The notes under the pieces are model-generated. The model was not told the DNA's origin. It saw nothing but the letters and a program-made list of their open reading frames with translations, and ran no database searches. DNA of 64,000 bases from Cylicocyclus nassatus (lineage: Eukaryota > Nematoda > Chromadorea > Rhabditida > Strongylidae), in contig CATQJL010000112.1 in assembly GCA_958299035.1 (NCBI GenBank), positions 87,438,636 through 87,502,635 on the forward strand. Reading direction: 5' to 3'. This document shows, in pieces, positions 22,301 through 30,439 of the stretch (position 1 is its first letter; every line of letters starts with the position of its first letter). A program made the translations under genes and the position numbers.

Positions 22301-25300
22301 ACCTGTGTTGCAGTTTTGAACATATTATGGACCACAGCATGTTTTACTGCAGATGGATGAGCAGAGCGAGCATGAAGTGTGATGTTTTTTGAGCTGTTTT
22401 TACGATATCATTTAACAATCGCATGGCATCCGGACAGTTTGAATTGTACGTTTAAGTAAGGAAGCCAGTCGTCAGCGGATTGTTCACATGTAAATCTTAT
22501 GTACTGCGACTGTTGGTTCAATAAGGGTTGTTTCATACTGCCGCACTGACTGCAGCAGTCTGCTGCAGTCTGCTGCAGTCAGTGCGGCAGTCTGAAACAA
22601 CCCTAAGCGAAAACACTCGTCCATTTCGGACTGTGTAGATGTTATTACACAACAGTCATCTGTGTACCGGCAATACATAAGAGGAAGCCTTGACAACACC
22701 GGATTCTCGATTTTACTCATAAAACATATTGCGAGGGCCGGCGCAAGTTTCTGTCCCATCGCGAGACCTCTCAGCTGGGTAAAGTATGATCCTGACCATC
22801 TAAAGATGTTACAGCTCAAACATTCCTTGATCAGTATCATGATATACTTCTTGCTCAGCCCGAAAGTCTGGATGTTCTCACCAAGTTGGACACACCAAGT
22901 TGCCCCGTATTTTACAGCCTCATCAAGACACGCTTGCTGAAACCGATAATGCGCGCTTGATGGCACCCGGACAGTTTGCAGTTGACAGTGTGCCACATCT
23001 ATATTCAGCATATCAGATAAGATCCATACCCAAAGTTCTGAGTGAATTCGAAGTGTTTGAATTTTGTCGCCTGAGAAGGACATCTGTGCTTTCTTGAAAG
23101 ATGGGAACAAGAACTCAGTTTCTAATTGTATCCAAAAGTATCTATGTTGTACACGATACACATCACTACTGGAGCTACGGTTTTTCTTTTTGATTTCGAA
23201 GCAAAGAAAAGTTACGACGTCGCACGCGTCGTTCGCGTTGCCGCACTTCGTTGCAACTGTTGTTCAAATTGTCCTCATATCTCCTGAACAAATCTCAGCG
23301 GCACAGTTCTATAGAGTCATTTGAAAAGTAGGAGCTTAGATCTTCGACTTGATAACCTTGGACAAGAAGGAAACCTACTGCAAACATTAAAAAGACCCTT
23401 GAAAAGCGCGTGCTGCACCATGTGCAGCACCGCTCCGAAACGTGTCAACAATGTCAGATAGCACTGTGTAAAGTATCAGCATATTGATGTTTTGGCCTAC
23501 CATCATATACGTACAGTAAGCGTAATAAAAGAGTACTATAAGCATAAGAGTATCATTTTCGTAACTAGAATGTCAAATAAGCCCTGTGGGTCAAGTTTCA
23601 GCGAATTCTGAGATTTCCAGATAATGGGCCATCCAAGTGATTAGTCAATTTCAAATATGTTACCTTCGTTTCAAGGTGAATTAACTACTTCTTTTTGCAC
23701 TTAGTACAAAGAACTACTACTTCTTTGCCCACGCTGGGAATCCCACTTCGGGTAACTTTCAAACTATGGAACTACAAGCAAGCTAAAATCTCATTTTTCA
23801 TTTTCCGCTTTCAATACTTCAGATTGGAGAGGGCCAGTCAGGCTCAAATCACATTTATGTAAATTATGAGGTTATCTATCAAGTATCTTTATCCTTGTCG
23901 CCTTCTTTCGCGATTTACACTATAGCGCAGGCTAGGCATGTTACCGTAACCCAATATTTTCGCAGCATTTCCATTTGCATAGGTAAGGGGAAAACGACCA
24001 TCTCTTCCCCTAGAAGAGATGATTTATTTCTCTACTATATAAAGAAGAAGGTTGAGATTGAAGTTGCCAACTGCGATTGAAGTGTTGTGCATGTCGCGCA
24101 CGGTCGCGCCGTCGTCACGATTTTGCAAATGCCCTATAGTGAAATGAGCATGTGTAAAATCTCGTTACACAATATTCCAGATTGGAAATTTGTTTAGACT
24201 ATCCGTTTCACAATCTCGCCTTGTTATGCGAGTTCCTTACCACAATCATACAGTAGTGAAAAGTGATCAGTAATCTGCTTCACACTATAAACCTAAGCTG
24301 AAGCCAGCTCTACAGAGTAATAGCGCAGCGAAAGATGGAGCATGTATAATTATTAGGATAATCAGAATAGTTAGCGACCTACTCGTGTAATACCCATTGT
24401 TTGCCACAAGGGAGCATCTAGGTTGCAAAATTGTGGCAGGCGTAAATACTCAGACAATTGTATCGGGAAGTTCGCGGGTGCTTGTTCGACCACCAATCAT
24501 CCATGCCGCGAGCTGCCCGGTAAACCCATATAATAGACCCGATAAGTGACCGCGGCGCATCCTAAGAGCCCGTTAAAGGCAGCGACTCGGCAGATTTTGC
24601 ATATCCATCTTTTTGCATGTTTTGAGCCTTCTCGACCCGTAGATCCCGAATCTGAGCTTTAAAAGCGGTGAATAGGCCTTTTTGGGGCGTTTTTTTTTCA
24701 ATTTCCAAAAGGCAGCTCGGACGAGAATTTTCAGGAAAGTCGGGAGGCCCTGGCACGAAGACCCTGCTGCCTGTAATTTTGGCTTTGTATATGCACAATG
24801 CGTGAAAGCGGTTGGGGGGTCCCGCGCAGTCTAGCGGAGAATACTCGTCCGAACAAGGTGTTAGGGGAGCGAAAGGAGGAAGGGGAGCGGCGCTTGGGTC
24901 GCCCCCCTGGCTTGCAGAGTTCACATTTTCAGCGCGGAGTTGCTGTTTTGGTTCACTTGGAGGGCCTCCTATCCATCTGTGTCAAAATCTGAGGTAGGTC
25001 AATCTGCCGAGCCGCTGCCTTTAAGCGCCTATAGTTGACCCGATTAGCATGCTTGTAAGACCTATGAGGAGTGAGGAACTATTTAGTCTGTCCTTCTCAA
25101 TGACGGACCTGAGTGCAAACTGAGCAACGCTAGCTCATCTCTCGACATCATCTAGTGTCGTCGATAACACTCAACCGACTACTGGAGTTTATTTCATGAT
25201 CATGAGAACTCGATTCTGTTATACATAACCAAATCCGAGCAGTGATATCCAAATTCATGACACTTAGGGTAGCCCCATCGCTGCGGCGTACCTCACGCGG

Positions 25301-27883
25301 GTTGCGCCTTATCCTACAGTGTGTAAGAAGTGCGGCCTTTGAGAAGGCCCGCGGCCCGCCGAGTGAGGTGGTTGGGCCGCGAGCCTCCCGATAATTATTT
25401 CCCAGTTTCAATTTTGGCCGCGGCGTTTCCGGTAAAATATACATGGGCCGCGGCGTTTCCGGTAAAATATACATGGGCCGCGGCGTGCGGAGCTCAAAGT
25501 TCAGGGGCCGCGGCGCTCCATGTAACACGCTTTGAAGCCGCGAACTTACCGATGTAATCTGAGTAGGCATGATTGCTCGCTTCTGATTCAGCCTCGCCTA
25601 CTCTGTACTCACTGGGACTGCTGCTCAATAAAGAAATTCTTTCAACGTAGTGGCATCCGTCTTGATCTATACCAGGTTGGTGCATCGGTCTGCGGATCAC
25701 TTTTTTCCGGCGTTTGCTACCGAGAAGGCTGATAAAGTCTCGAGTGGCAAGATCATAAGTCACTAATTGAGTGAAAACATTGCGCGCTCTTTTTGTAAGG
25801 GATCAGTCATATAGTCCGCCCCAATCGGATCAGGCCGAACCATCGGCTGAATTTGTTCACCCGCAGCGCTAGGGGTTTGCGCTGTACGCGCGTTGTCGCA
25901 GCGGAGATTGAGGAGAGAGCAAACTAGCTCGCCGTTAACGTGACAGCGGTCGTTGTAGGACCTCATGGCAGTCTATGTGTGTATTATGTGCTCTCTAAGC
26001 TACCCACCCCAGCACGGCAACCCTTGACAACCTATGACCAATCTCAGCAAGGGAGTTAGCTGATCACACAACTGAATATTGAACTCTTTGCGGGCTCTTT
26101 TCGTAAAAGACCATATGATAGTGAAGAAGACAGCCGGTATTTATGACTTCGTGTTTCTTCGGCTGCTTCCAGTATCTTGGCGTCTTCCTTCGGCTGCTTC
26201 CAGTATCTTGGCTCTCTGCTTCCTATGATCCTCCTGCAAAGCTGTGCAACTGCTCTTGACTATTAGTCGTTCGATGGTTGCATTCGAATCACTTAGGCAC
26301 ACACACCTCAACACTCAAATGTGCATGACTATATTTCAGCCGCCCTTCTGGTTCAACTTAGACGAGCTGAAACGACTCGTTGCCATAGAAGGAGAAACAG
26401 AAAGCCTCTCACATCTTCCTCCCTTCATTTTTGAGATATCCAACATCCTAGTTCGTGTCGCAAAGGAGGATTTAGTTGATGGCGATCAGGTACTGATGTG
26501 TTTCAAATGTTGAGAACGAATGTATCGACTTTGGCAGGGTTCATACTGAGCCGCACAAAGCGGCACAGTTTCGGCGCAGCGCTTGAACTGTGCTCGAACT
26601 GTGCCGGAACTGTGCTGCATGCGCAGTTGGAGTATTTTGACCGTTTCTGACGGTTTTTCTTCTAGGTTTCTCTCATTTTAGGCCTTATCCCTCCACCCCG
26701 CTTTTCCTTTTGATGAGTGGAACTCCGAGCGCAAAGCGGGGTTGAGGAATAAGCGCTGTTCTGCTTTGTGTGTCGATTATGCGTGTTGTTCCGCTCGTTC
26801 ATGTCTTTTCGTTTTATACTTCCATAAAAGTATTCTTTTGTTTCCAGGAGGCCGCTGCAATATTTTCGCAGGCATTTTTCTTGAACGAGAGCAAAAATAG
26901 TGCAGAAGAGCAGGAAACCATCAAACTGTTGGCCACTTGTGGGGTCCTAGCCCCTTTTCGTTTTCATTTCATTGTTTTTTCGTTCTTTTTTTTACCCGCT
27001 TCCCTTTTTGTTGTGTAGCGCTTCGAACTTGAAGCGGAGTAAAAGAACGAAAAAGCAACGAAATGGAAAATGAACGCGGCTGAGAGGATACCAACCGGGT
27101 TCATTCTTTTACCCCGCTTCAAGTTCAAATCGCTACACAACAAAAAGGGAAGCGGGGTAAAACAAAGAACGAAAAAACCATGAAATGAAAACGAAAAGGG
27201 GCTAGAAGACCAACAGATTGATGGAATTTCCTGCTCTTCTGCACTACTTTTGCTCTCCTTCAAGAAAAATGCCTGCGAAAATATTGCAGCGACCTTCTGG
27301 AAACAAAAGAATACTTTTATGCAAGAATAAAACGAAAAGAGATGAACGAGCGGAACAACACGCATAATCGGACACACAAAGCAGAACAGCGCTTATTCCT
27401 CAACCCCGCTTTGCGCTCGGAGTTCCACTCATCAAAAGGAAAAGCGAGGTGAAGGGATAAGGCCCGAAATGAGAAAAACCTAGAAGAAAAACCGTCAGAA
27501 ATGGTCAAAATACTTCAACTGCGCATGCAGCACAGTTCCGGCACAGTTCGAGCACAGTTCGAGCGCTGTGCTGGAACTGGGCCGCTTTGTGCGGCTCAGT
27601 ATGAACCCTGCCTTTCTTTAGATCAAGGTGTTGTTGCAAGATTTGTGGGACAAGCGCGAAGCCAAACTGCGAACATCATCACTGAAGCTTCTATCGCAGG
27701 TGATGCCCATTTCTCCTTTTCCTTAATATCATAAACTATTATATAACAATTCAGCATACTCATGCGCATGTGCGACTTGATGATGTGCAGCCTTTGGAAG
27801 TGGCAATGATTCGACCAAATTTGTCGGCTTGCAAAGAGATTGCTAGACTTGTGAGAAACGTTCATAATGTCCAACCCATCTAG
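10302..27883 (+). CDS. psf-2: GINS complex subunit PSF2 (five exons over 17.6 kb)
   Basis: PSF2 is one of four GINS subunits. GINS joins MCM2-7 and CDC45 to form the replicative helicase in the nucleus. Exons: 10302-10349, 20102-20236, 26340-26489, 27622-27699, 27755-27883; all junctions are phase 0 with GT-AG ends. Total 179 aa, against about 185 in human PSF2. Family marks in order: N-terminal MNPEHCEYLAEDVLIQ; then VCGDVGPLEAGIPTEVPLWLA (family: GGDLGPF..G..VEVPLWLA), ending RRRHHCEIV; exon 3 with NLDELKRLVAIE; exon 4 with LLQDLWDKREAKLRTS (family: L.KD.WD.R.AKLR.S); exon 5 with HAHVRLDDVQPLE. Stop TAG at 27881. Introns 1-3 (9.75, 6.1 and 1.1 kb) are filled with transposable elements: an antisense CR1-type ORF, a Penelope remnant and a palindrome. 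Intron 4 is only 55 nt. Expression with such introns is plausible but not shown by sequence. Confidence 0.93.
10350..11000. other. psf-2 intron 1, first part
   Basis: No gene seen. The stretch at about 10825-10935 (AAATTTGAGGCGCTTATT, AACGATCGAAAGGCAGCCA, GGAACAATTCTGGGGATAC) is a diverged copy of 31728-31830, so it belongs to a dispersed repeat. Confidence 0.5.
10950..11370. mobile_element. RTE-type retroelement 3' tail (non-autonomous copy)
   Basis: Begins ACTAGCTGGTGGCCCCGG and carries GTGTGCAAAGTTTCAGCCGG...GGTTCAGTGGCG and a terminal CAGACATTGAGTTTTATATATATAG. The combination of a CTAGCTGG start, a fixed 'caaagttt..ccggatcggtt' box and an AGACATT..TTTATATAT end is typical of RTE-clade LINE tails and their SINE-like derivatives in nematodes. 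No coding sequence. Confidence 0.6.
12012..12064. repeat. Perfect 26-bp-stem hairpin
   Basis: A 53-nt exact palindrome with a single central base. Each arm reads inward through TTAGGCCTTGTAGGGAGTTG. TTAGG/CCTAA near the ends suggests a very small MITE. The loop is far too short for a microRNA precursor. Confidence 0.8.
12227..12727 (-). CDS. Unassigned ORF or exon fragment
   Basis: An open frame of about 166 codons, read from 12727 down to a TGA at 12227. A good acceptor-like TTTTTGTCAG lies near its upstream end, so it may be an exon rather than a full gene. The first 90 residues look genuinely protein-like: regularly spaced cysteines (CYYWPF, YLSCNAMYA, EGTCAKKHW, GRFCSNAD, YTCSHIWP) and many aromatic residues, as in small extracellular cysteine-rich domains. 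After the TCSHIWPQ segment the composition becomes low-quality, which suggests the true exon ends there. I do not recognise the family. It lies antisense in psf-2 intron 1 and may be carried by a mobile element. Confidence 0.35.
   Translation of the reverse strand: MSVAIDAELCYYWPFSDNKGKRFGIPKDGKSYYLSCNAMYANTSISEWTVKFWAETWYLWNEGTCAKKHWMTMLFDAGRFCSNADTPRLLQLYTCSHIWPQIADGDLNPLLSQSLLRYKCYENLTGGRRQVHAAKSKSNMHNANAVKNALRSDVYGGNFSSPSLPP
13661..13990. other. Non-coding intron sequence
   Basis: AT-rich, no gene or clear repeat boundary seen. Confidence 0.4.
13991..14640. repeat. Fold-back of RTE tails
   Basis: The left arm starts ACTAGCTGGCTTACCCGGC and carries CCGATCCGGACCAAACTTGG. The right arm is its inverted copy, ending GACATTCAGCTTTATATATT. 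The centre near 14325-14335 is CACCCCCGTGGGGG. Short ATCGATTTT-rich segments recur in each arm. The same composite occurs at 49855-50985. Followed by a (TTTA)n microsatellite at about 14633-14656. Confidence 0.75.
14860..15344 (-). other. Probable 3' untranslated tail of the CR1-type element
   Basis: Directly downstream (minus strand) of the retrotransposon ORF stop. No coding. The true end of the element is not visible because no flanking duplication or terminal repeat was found. Confidence 0.4.
15345..18239 (-). mobile_element. CR1/Jockey-type LINE ORF2 (endonuclease + reverse transcriptase), uninterrupted
   Basis: A single 964-codon frame. Residues about 33-240 are an APE-type endonuclease: FNARSL (N38), ITETWL (E65), GGGVCCLIRE, LLGDFNIDY (D173, N175), D212 and the closing SDHN (D234/H235). 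Residues about 500-720 are the reverse transcriptase: NFRPISITSPSGKILEK, QHGFVPGGST, FFDLSKAFDRVNH, GVPQGGILSPLLF and the catalytic FADD box (679-682). The C-terminus lacks an RNase H domain, as in CR1/L2/Rex1 LINEs. These enzymes nick a target and copy the element RNA there. No stop or frameshift interrupts it. ORF1 was not found. It lies antisense within psf-2 intron 1. The exact start is uncertain; the first ATG gives about 30 residues before the nuclease. Confidence 0.9.
18240..18664. other. Sequence upstream of the LINE ORF
   Basis: May contain the element's 5' leader; no ORF1-like coding frame (zinc knuckle, coiled coil or PHD) is visible. Confidence 0.35.
18665..19122. repeat. MITE-like element with an internal 76-bp minisatellite
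   Basis: The right end TTTGCCTGGACGCTACCTTTAA matches the 'AAAGGCAGCGTCCAGGCAAA' family seen at 53017-53381 and 47354-48606. The left end is less sure (TTAAAGGACAGGGATGC). Inside, a 76-bp unit beginning ACCTGTGCTGCCGCTTGGGC starts at 18801, 18877, 18953 and 19027; the last copy begins after a 2-bp loss. Confidence 0.65.
19123..20101. other. Remainder of psf-2 intron 1
   Basis: No gene or clear repeat. Ends in the acceptor CTTTTCTAG used by psf-2 exon 2. Confidence 0.45.
20508..20908. repeat. MITE with TTAAAGGCAG-type ends
   Basis: The left end TTAAAGGCAGGTCGG and right end CCGAGCCACTGCCTTCAA are inverted. The arms continue with GCTACTACGGGCTTTCC against GGAAAGCCCGCAGTCGC. Ends of this type with TTA/TAA borders fit non-autonomous PIF/Harbinger-like elements (inference). 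Confidence 0.7.
20912..21157. repeat. MITE with CCTCGGACAGA...CGCGATTTGATCG ends
   Basis: The left arm has CCTCGGACAGAGTTCAAGCG, GATTTGATCG; the right arm has its complement ending CTCTGCCCGAGGCCTAAG. It sits directly after the previous MITE. Relatives at 40679-40889 and about 56480-56650. Confidence 0.7.
21240..21628 (-). other. Penelope-like element 3' region
   Basis: Lies just 3' (minus strand) of the GIY-YIG domain. It contains TTACGTTTCGACTTATCG and CGTCTTCAGAGGCC, a TTTCG(G/A)C..(T)CTTCAGAG box often seen next to nematode Penelope-like elements. A related box is at about 58640-58680. Confidence 0.5.
21629..23045 (-). pseudogene. Penelope-like element: reverse transcriptase + GIY-YIG endonuclease remnant
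   Basis: Penelope-like elements encode one protein: a telomerase-related reverse transcriptase joined to a GIY-YIG nuclease. Minus-strand segments appear in the right order. First (about 23040-22607) come fingers/palm segments with a GLAMGQKLAPALA box and RYTDDCC, the catalytic YxDD. After a MITE insertion (22522-22605) follow FTCEQSADDWLPYLNVQF and YRKNSSKNITLHARSAHP. Then a CxxC linker and the nuclease VIYQLECFECGATYIGETGR...RIKEHL (22222-21629). Damage: the MITE insertion, a TGA where a tryptophan is expected just before YRKNSSK, and a frame change near 22225. It is therefore inactive. It could belong to the nematode Nematis group; this is not tested. Confidence 0.85.
22522..22605. repeat. 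84-bp MITE inserted in the Penelope-like element (family B)
   Basis: Ends GGGTTGTTTCATACTGCC and GGCAGTCTGAAACAACCC are flanked by TAA on both sides, consistent with a 3-bp TAA target duplication. The interior is CTGCAGT tandem units. A compact relative of 900-1441. Confidence 0.85.
23010..24140. repeat. Dispersed repeat block, second copy
   Basis: Shares the three modules of 4231-5600 in a different order, then GC-rich CGCGCCGTCGTCACGATTTT shared with about 9330. It abuts the 5' side of the Penelope reverse transcriptase remnant. Confidence 0.65.
24141..24572. other. Non-coding intron sequence
   Basis: No gene or clear repeat seen. Confidence 0.4.
24573..25025. repeat. MITE with TTAAAGGCAGCGACTCGGCA ends
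   Basis: Left TTAAAGGCAGCGACTCGGCA and right TGCCGAGCCGCTGCCTTTAA are inverted. The non-coding interior is partly inverted. Confidence 0.75.
25400..25530. repeat. 30-bp tandem repeat, four units
   Basis: GGCCGCGGCG recurs at 25416, 25446, 25476 and 25506, exactly 30 bp apart. The first units are near-identical (TTTCCGGTAAAATATACATG); the last two diverge. Confidence 0.85.
25770..26339. other. End of psf-2 intron 2
   Basis: Contains a 31-bp direct duplication of CTTCGGCTGCTTCCAGTATC (about 26158-26215) and a stretch resembling 11525-11610. Ends in the acceptor ATATTTCAG of psf-2 exon 3. Confidence 0.5.
26534..27613. repeat. 1.08-kb palindrome filling psf-2 intron 3
   Basis: The ends GCAGGGTTCATACTGAGCCG and CGGCTCAGTATGAACCCTGC are exact inverted copies. 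The arms of about 530 bp match throughout, and the arm tips are runs of GCACAGTTCGA-like units. The left end is about 45 nt after the exon 3 donor, and the right end is about 8 nt before the exon 4 acceptor. The open frames inside each arm are complementary shadows and do not resemble a protein family. Confidence 0.9.
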
Positions 27884-28310
27884 ATCCCGAAGCACCGCTA
27901 CTTTGTGTTTATTCACGGAACATCCTACACCAAACTTCTTTTTGTTACGAATTTGTTCACATCAGCAAACTCGTGTCTGATCACTGTGCTGCCTTCCTTT
28001 GAAGGAAGCACAAAAAAATGCAGCGTTTTTGCGGAGTCAGACTATGAACCTATCATAGCGAATCTTATTACTCAAGCATATGCATGGTTTGATTGATTGC
28101 TTCTTTCTGAATGTTTTTGTGGATGTATTCGATTTATAAAAGAAAAGAAAGTATGTGTGTTTTACTAAGCGGTGGAGGTTGTTCCAAAAGTTCTATGATA
28201 GAACAGTACTGAAGCACAGAATTGAGCATAGGTCTGAAGAAAAAAAGATATGTGATATCTCCTGACAAGAGACAGATGGTCAACTGAAGTATTCAAGATG
28301 TAACTGATAC
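27884..28310. other. psf-2 3' flank
   Basis: No gene recognised. No canonical AATAAA within the first 200 nt was identified with confidence. Confidence 0.4.
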
Positions 28311-28532
28311 TACAGTCGAGTAGATTTAGCGGTAAATATAGTGTGCTTGCACAGAAGGTGAAATGCGGTGAAATTTGCGCGTGAACAAGTAGCCACGTCA
28401 GTACCGCGGGTATCTTGCGCGCGCAATTGGCCGGCGTCACAGTCGAAACTATATTTCTTCACGCGCCAATTTTACCGCATTTCACCTTCTGTGCAAGCAC
28501 ACTATATTTAACGCTAAATCTACTCGACTGTA
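28311..28532. repeat. MITE family C (TACAGTCGAGTAGATTT ends), copy 1
   Basis: Ends TACAGTCGAGTAGATTT and AAATCTACTCGACTGTA are exact inverted repeats. They are followed inward by TATAGTGTGCTTGCACAGAA and GTGAAATGCGG in inverted order. Close copy at 39298-39517. Confidence 0.85.
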
Positions 28533-29156
28533 CCTTAGAGGACACCAAACGCATTTATAAAGTCTGCCCTCCTTGTCTGCGGAACGTTTCCGGGCGAAGA
28601 GTTGATTCGAGCAGAAAACAGAATGCTCAACAAGGCTGTAATCAGGTGTAACAGCTCTCCTAGCCCCTCAAAGAAGCAATTTTTATTATGGAAACTCTGT
28701 CAATAAACACTCTATCGATGTTTGAACCCACACCGCTGCCTCGTTTATTCCAATGTGCAATCAAATTTCTCTCCAATCTTCATAAATCCTCGCTCAAGAA
28801 TGTTCCGCAGGTAGAGAAGGCGATTTCACATATGAGTTTTATGTTTATTAAGATAGTATACATCACACCTTGGAACGGCACCAGCTCATCCATCCTTCCC
28901 TGCAGTCTACAAATATCAAGTTTTGCATTCCAGGAAGATCCGCTATCATAGTGCTTTATATCTGAAGGAAAATTTAAGCAAATACGGTTAAGCTCTAGAT
29001 TGTGTCTGCTACTGTAAGTCAAGCTGCCTGTCAGAGTAACTGATGGTCTTCACCTCGCTAATGATAACATTTATACTACTAAGAATAATTTAAACAAAAA
29101 GAGATTGTACCGCTCATAATCTCAAGATCTTAAGTAGAGATAGATTCTCCAGCTCA
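28533..29156. other. Intergenic between psf-2 and fkb-2 (3' to 3')
   Basis: Short open frames only. None resembles a known family. fkb-2 3' UTR is expected to fall at its right side. Confidence 0.4.
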
Positions 29157-30418
29157 TTATGCAACGCTTATCAACTCCACGTCAAAAATCAAAGTCGAAT
29201 TTGGTGGAATGGCGCCGGGAACGCCACCAGCACCGTAACCGAGATCGGGAGAGATGGTCAGTTTAGCACGCTGTCCTATGGACATCTGAAGCAAGCATAA
29301 AAATGGTTTGATGACGCTGACAATAAGCTCACAAACCTGTGCCACACCTTGATCCCAACCTTTGATAACTTCACCTTTGCCAATTTTGAACTTGAAGGGA
29401 GATCCACGATCGCGTGAGCTATCAACCTGAGCTCACTACTATACAGTGCAAAGCAGATTTTTGTTTCATACTCTAGTTCGAGTGAATTCAAAAAAAAAGA
29501 ACCTTCTTTCCATTTTGTAGAGTGAGTACGTAATGGCATGTAACAGTTTGACCGGTTTTAGGGAACGTTGAGCCTGAAAATAATAGAATTCAATACGTTA
29601 TCTATTTGTATTTCTCAAACAAATTGTATACAACTAAAAAAAACTCAAACACATCTAACAAAACATGATACCAGCTAGTCCAAGGCTTCAGGAAGATAAA
29701 CAGTGAACGTGTAGGAAAACGTTGAGCCTGAATAAGCCGAAGCGGCCTTTCCAAGCAAACTCTATACCATCTTGAGAAGAATTGAAAGCTGACTATAAGT
29801 CTTTTTTACCGGACAAGCCTCTAAACATTGACCTGTGAGCATTCTTGAGAAGAAAATTACGGGCAATCGTAACAAAACTCCAAATTGTCTATAATACAGT
29901 TGTACAAACACTGTTATAGTTGAGACTGCAGAAATTGATTTATTTCTGCGTTCATTTTGCTCTCTCAAACACTCACAACCCGGCGTCAATATTTCTTGGA
30001 AAGGCCACTCTGACTGAAAACTTTCCTATCAGTGACTCGCAGCTTTTTTTGTAAGCATCAACCCGACAAACAGGTCAAAGTTAGAAGATTAAACAAACAC
30101 GCAAGAATGTTTCTCGAATGGCAGAAATTAGTGTTGAATGCGCGCGCTGGTATTAGCAATGCAATGTAAAGCAGCAAGGACTGAGCTCTTAGTCTATAAA
30201 AAAAGAGATGAAAACGAGAGTAAATTATAACGATATAGAAGCCGTCGTTAGATTATGCGAGCAAGGCAACAAAAGTAAAGGAAGGGAAGTTAACTTATAA
30301 ACAACGGCTTCCTTTTGAATTGTCCTTTTCTTTCCTTACTTATTGTTCTGTGTAGAGAAAGTAGAGAACACGATGACTCACCATCTCCAGCTTTGATAGT
30401 TTCAATGTCGACACCCAT
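29157..30418 (-). CDS. fkb-2: FKBP12-type peptidyl-prolyl cis-trans isomerase
   Basis: Catalyses proline isomerisation in the cytosol and is the family that binds FK506/rapamycin. Exons on the minus strand: 30418-30382, 29573-29503, 29426-29337, 29285-29157; every junction is GT-AG and in phase, giving exactly 108 aa as in FKBP12. Visible blocks: [49 protein letters not shown] with [13 protein letters not shown] (the WDQG pocket tryptophan); [32 protein letters not shown]. It lacks signal or membrane segments and is a single-domain protein. A TTTTCCAG acceptor 13 nt before the ATG suggests spliced-leader trans-splicing. It is divergent from crml-1. The fkb-2 name is by similarity to the C. 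elegans FKBP12-like gene. Confidence 0.97.
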
Positions 30419-30430
30419 CCTGCGTCTCTC

Positions 30431-30438
30431 ACTGGAAA
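30431..30438 (-). promoter_or_regulatory. Probable spliced-leader acceptor of fkb-2
   Basis: On the minus strand CTTTTCCAG ends at 30432, 13 nt before the fkb-2 ATG. This is a pyrimidine-rich acceptor with no upstream exon in view, the usual pattern of SL trans-splicing in nematodes. Confidence 0.6.
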
Positions 30439-30439
30439 A

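Noticed and set aside
26770..27377. Open frames with a FCFQ.AAAIFSQAFFL-like peptide on both strands
   Set aside because: Both are readings of the two arms of the palindrome in psf-2 intron 3; mirrored occurrence argues against coding.
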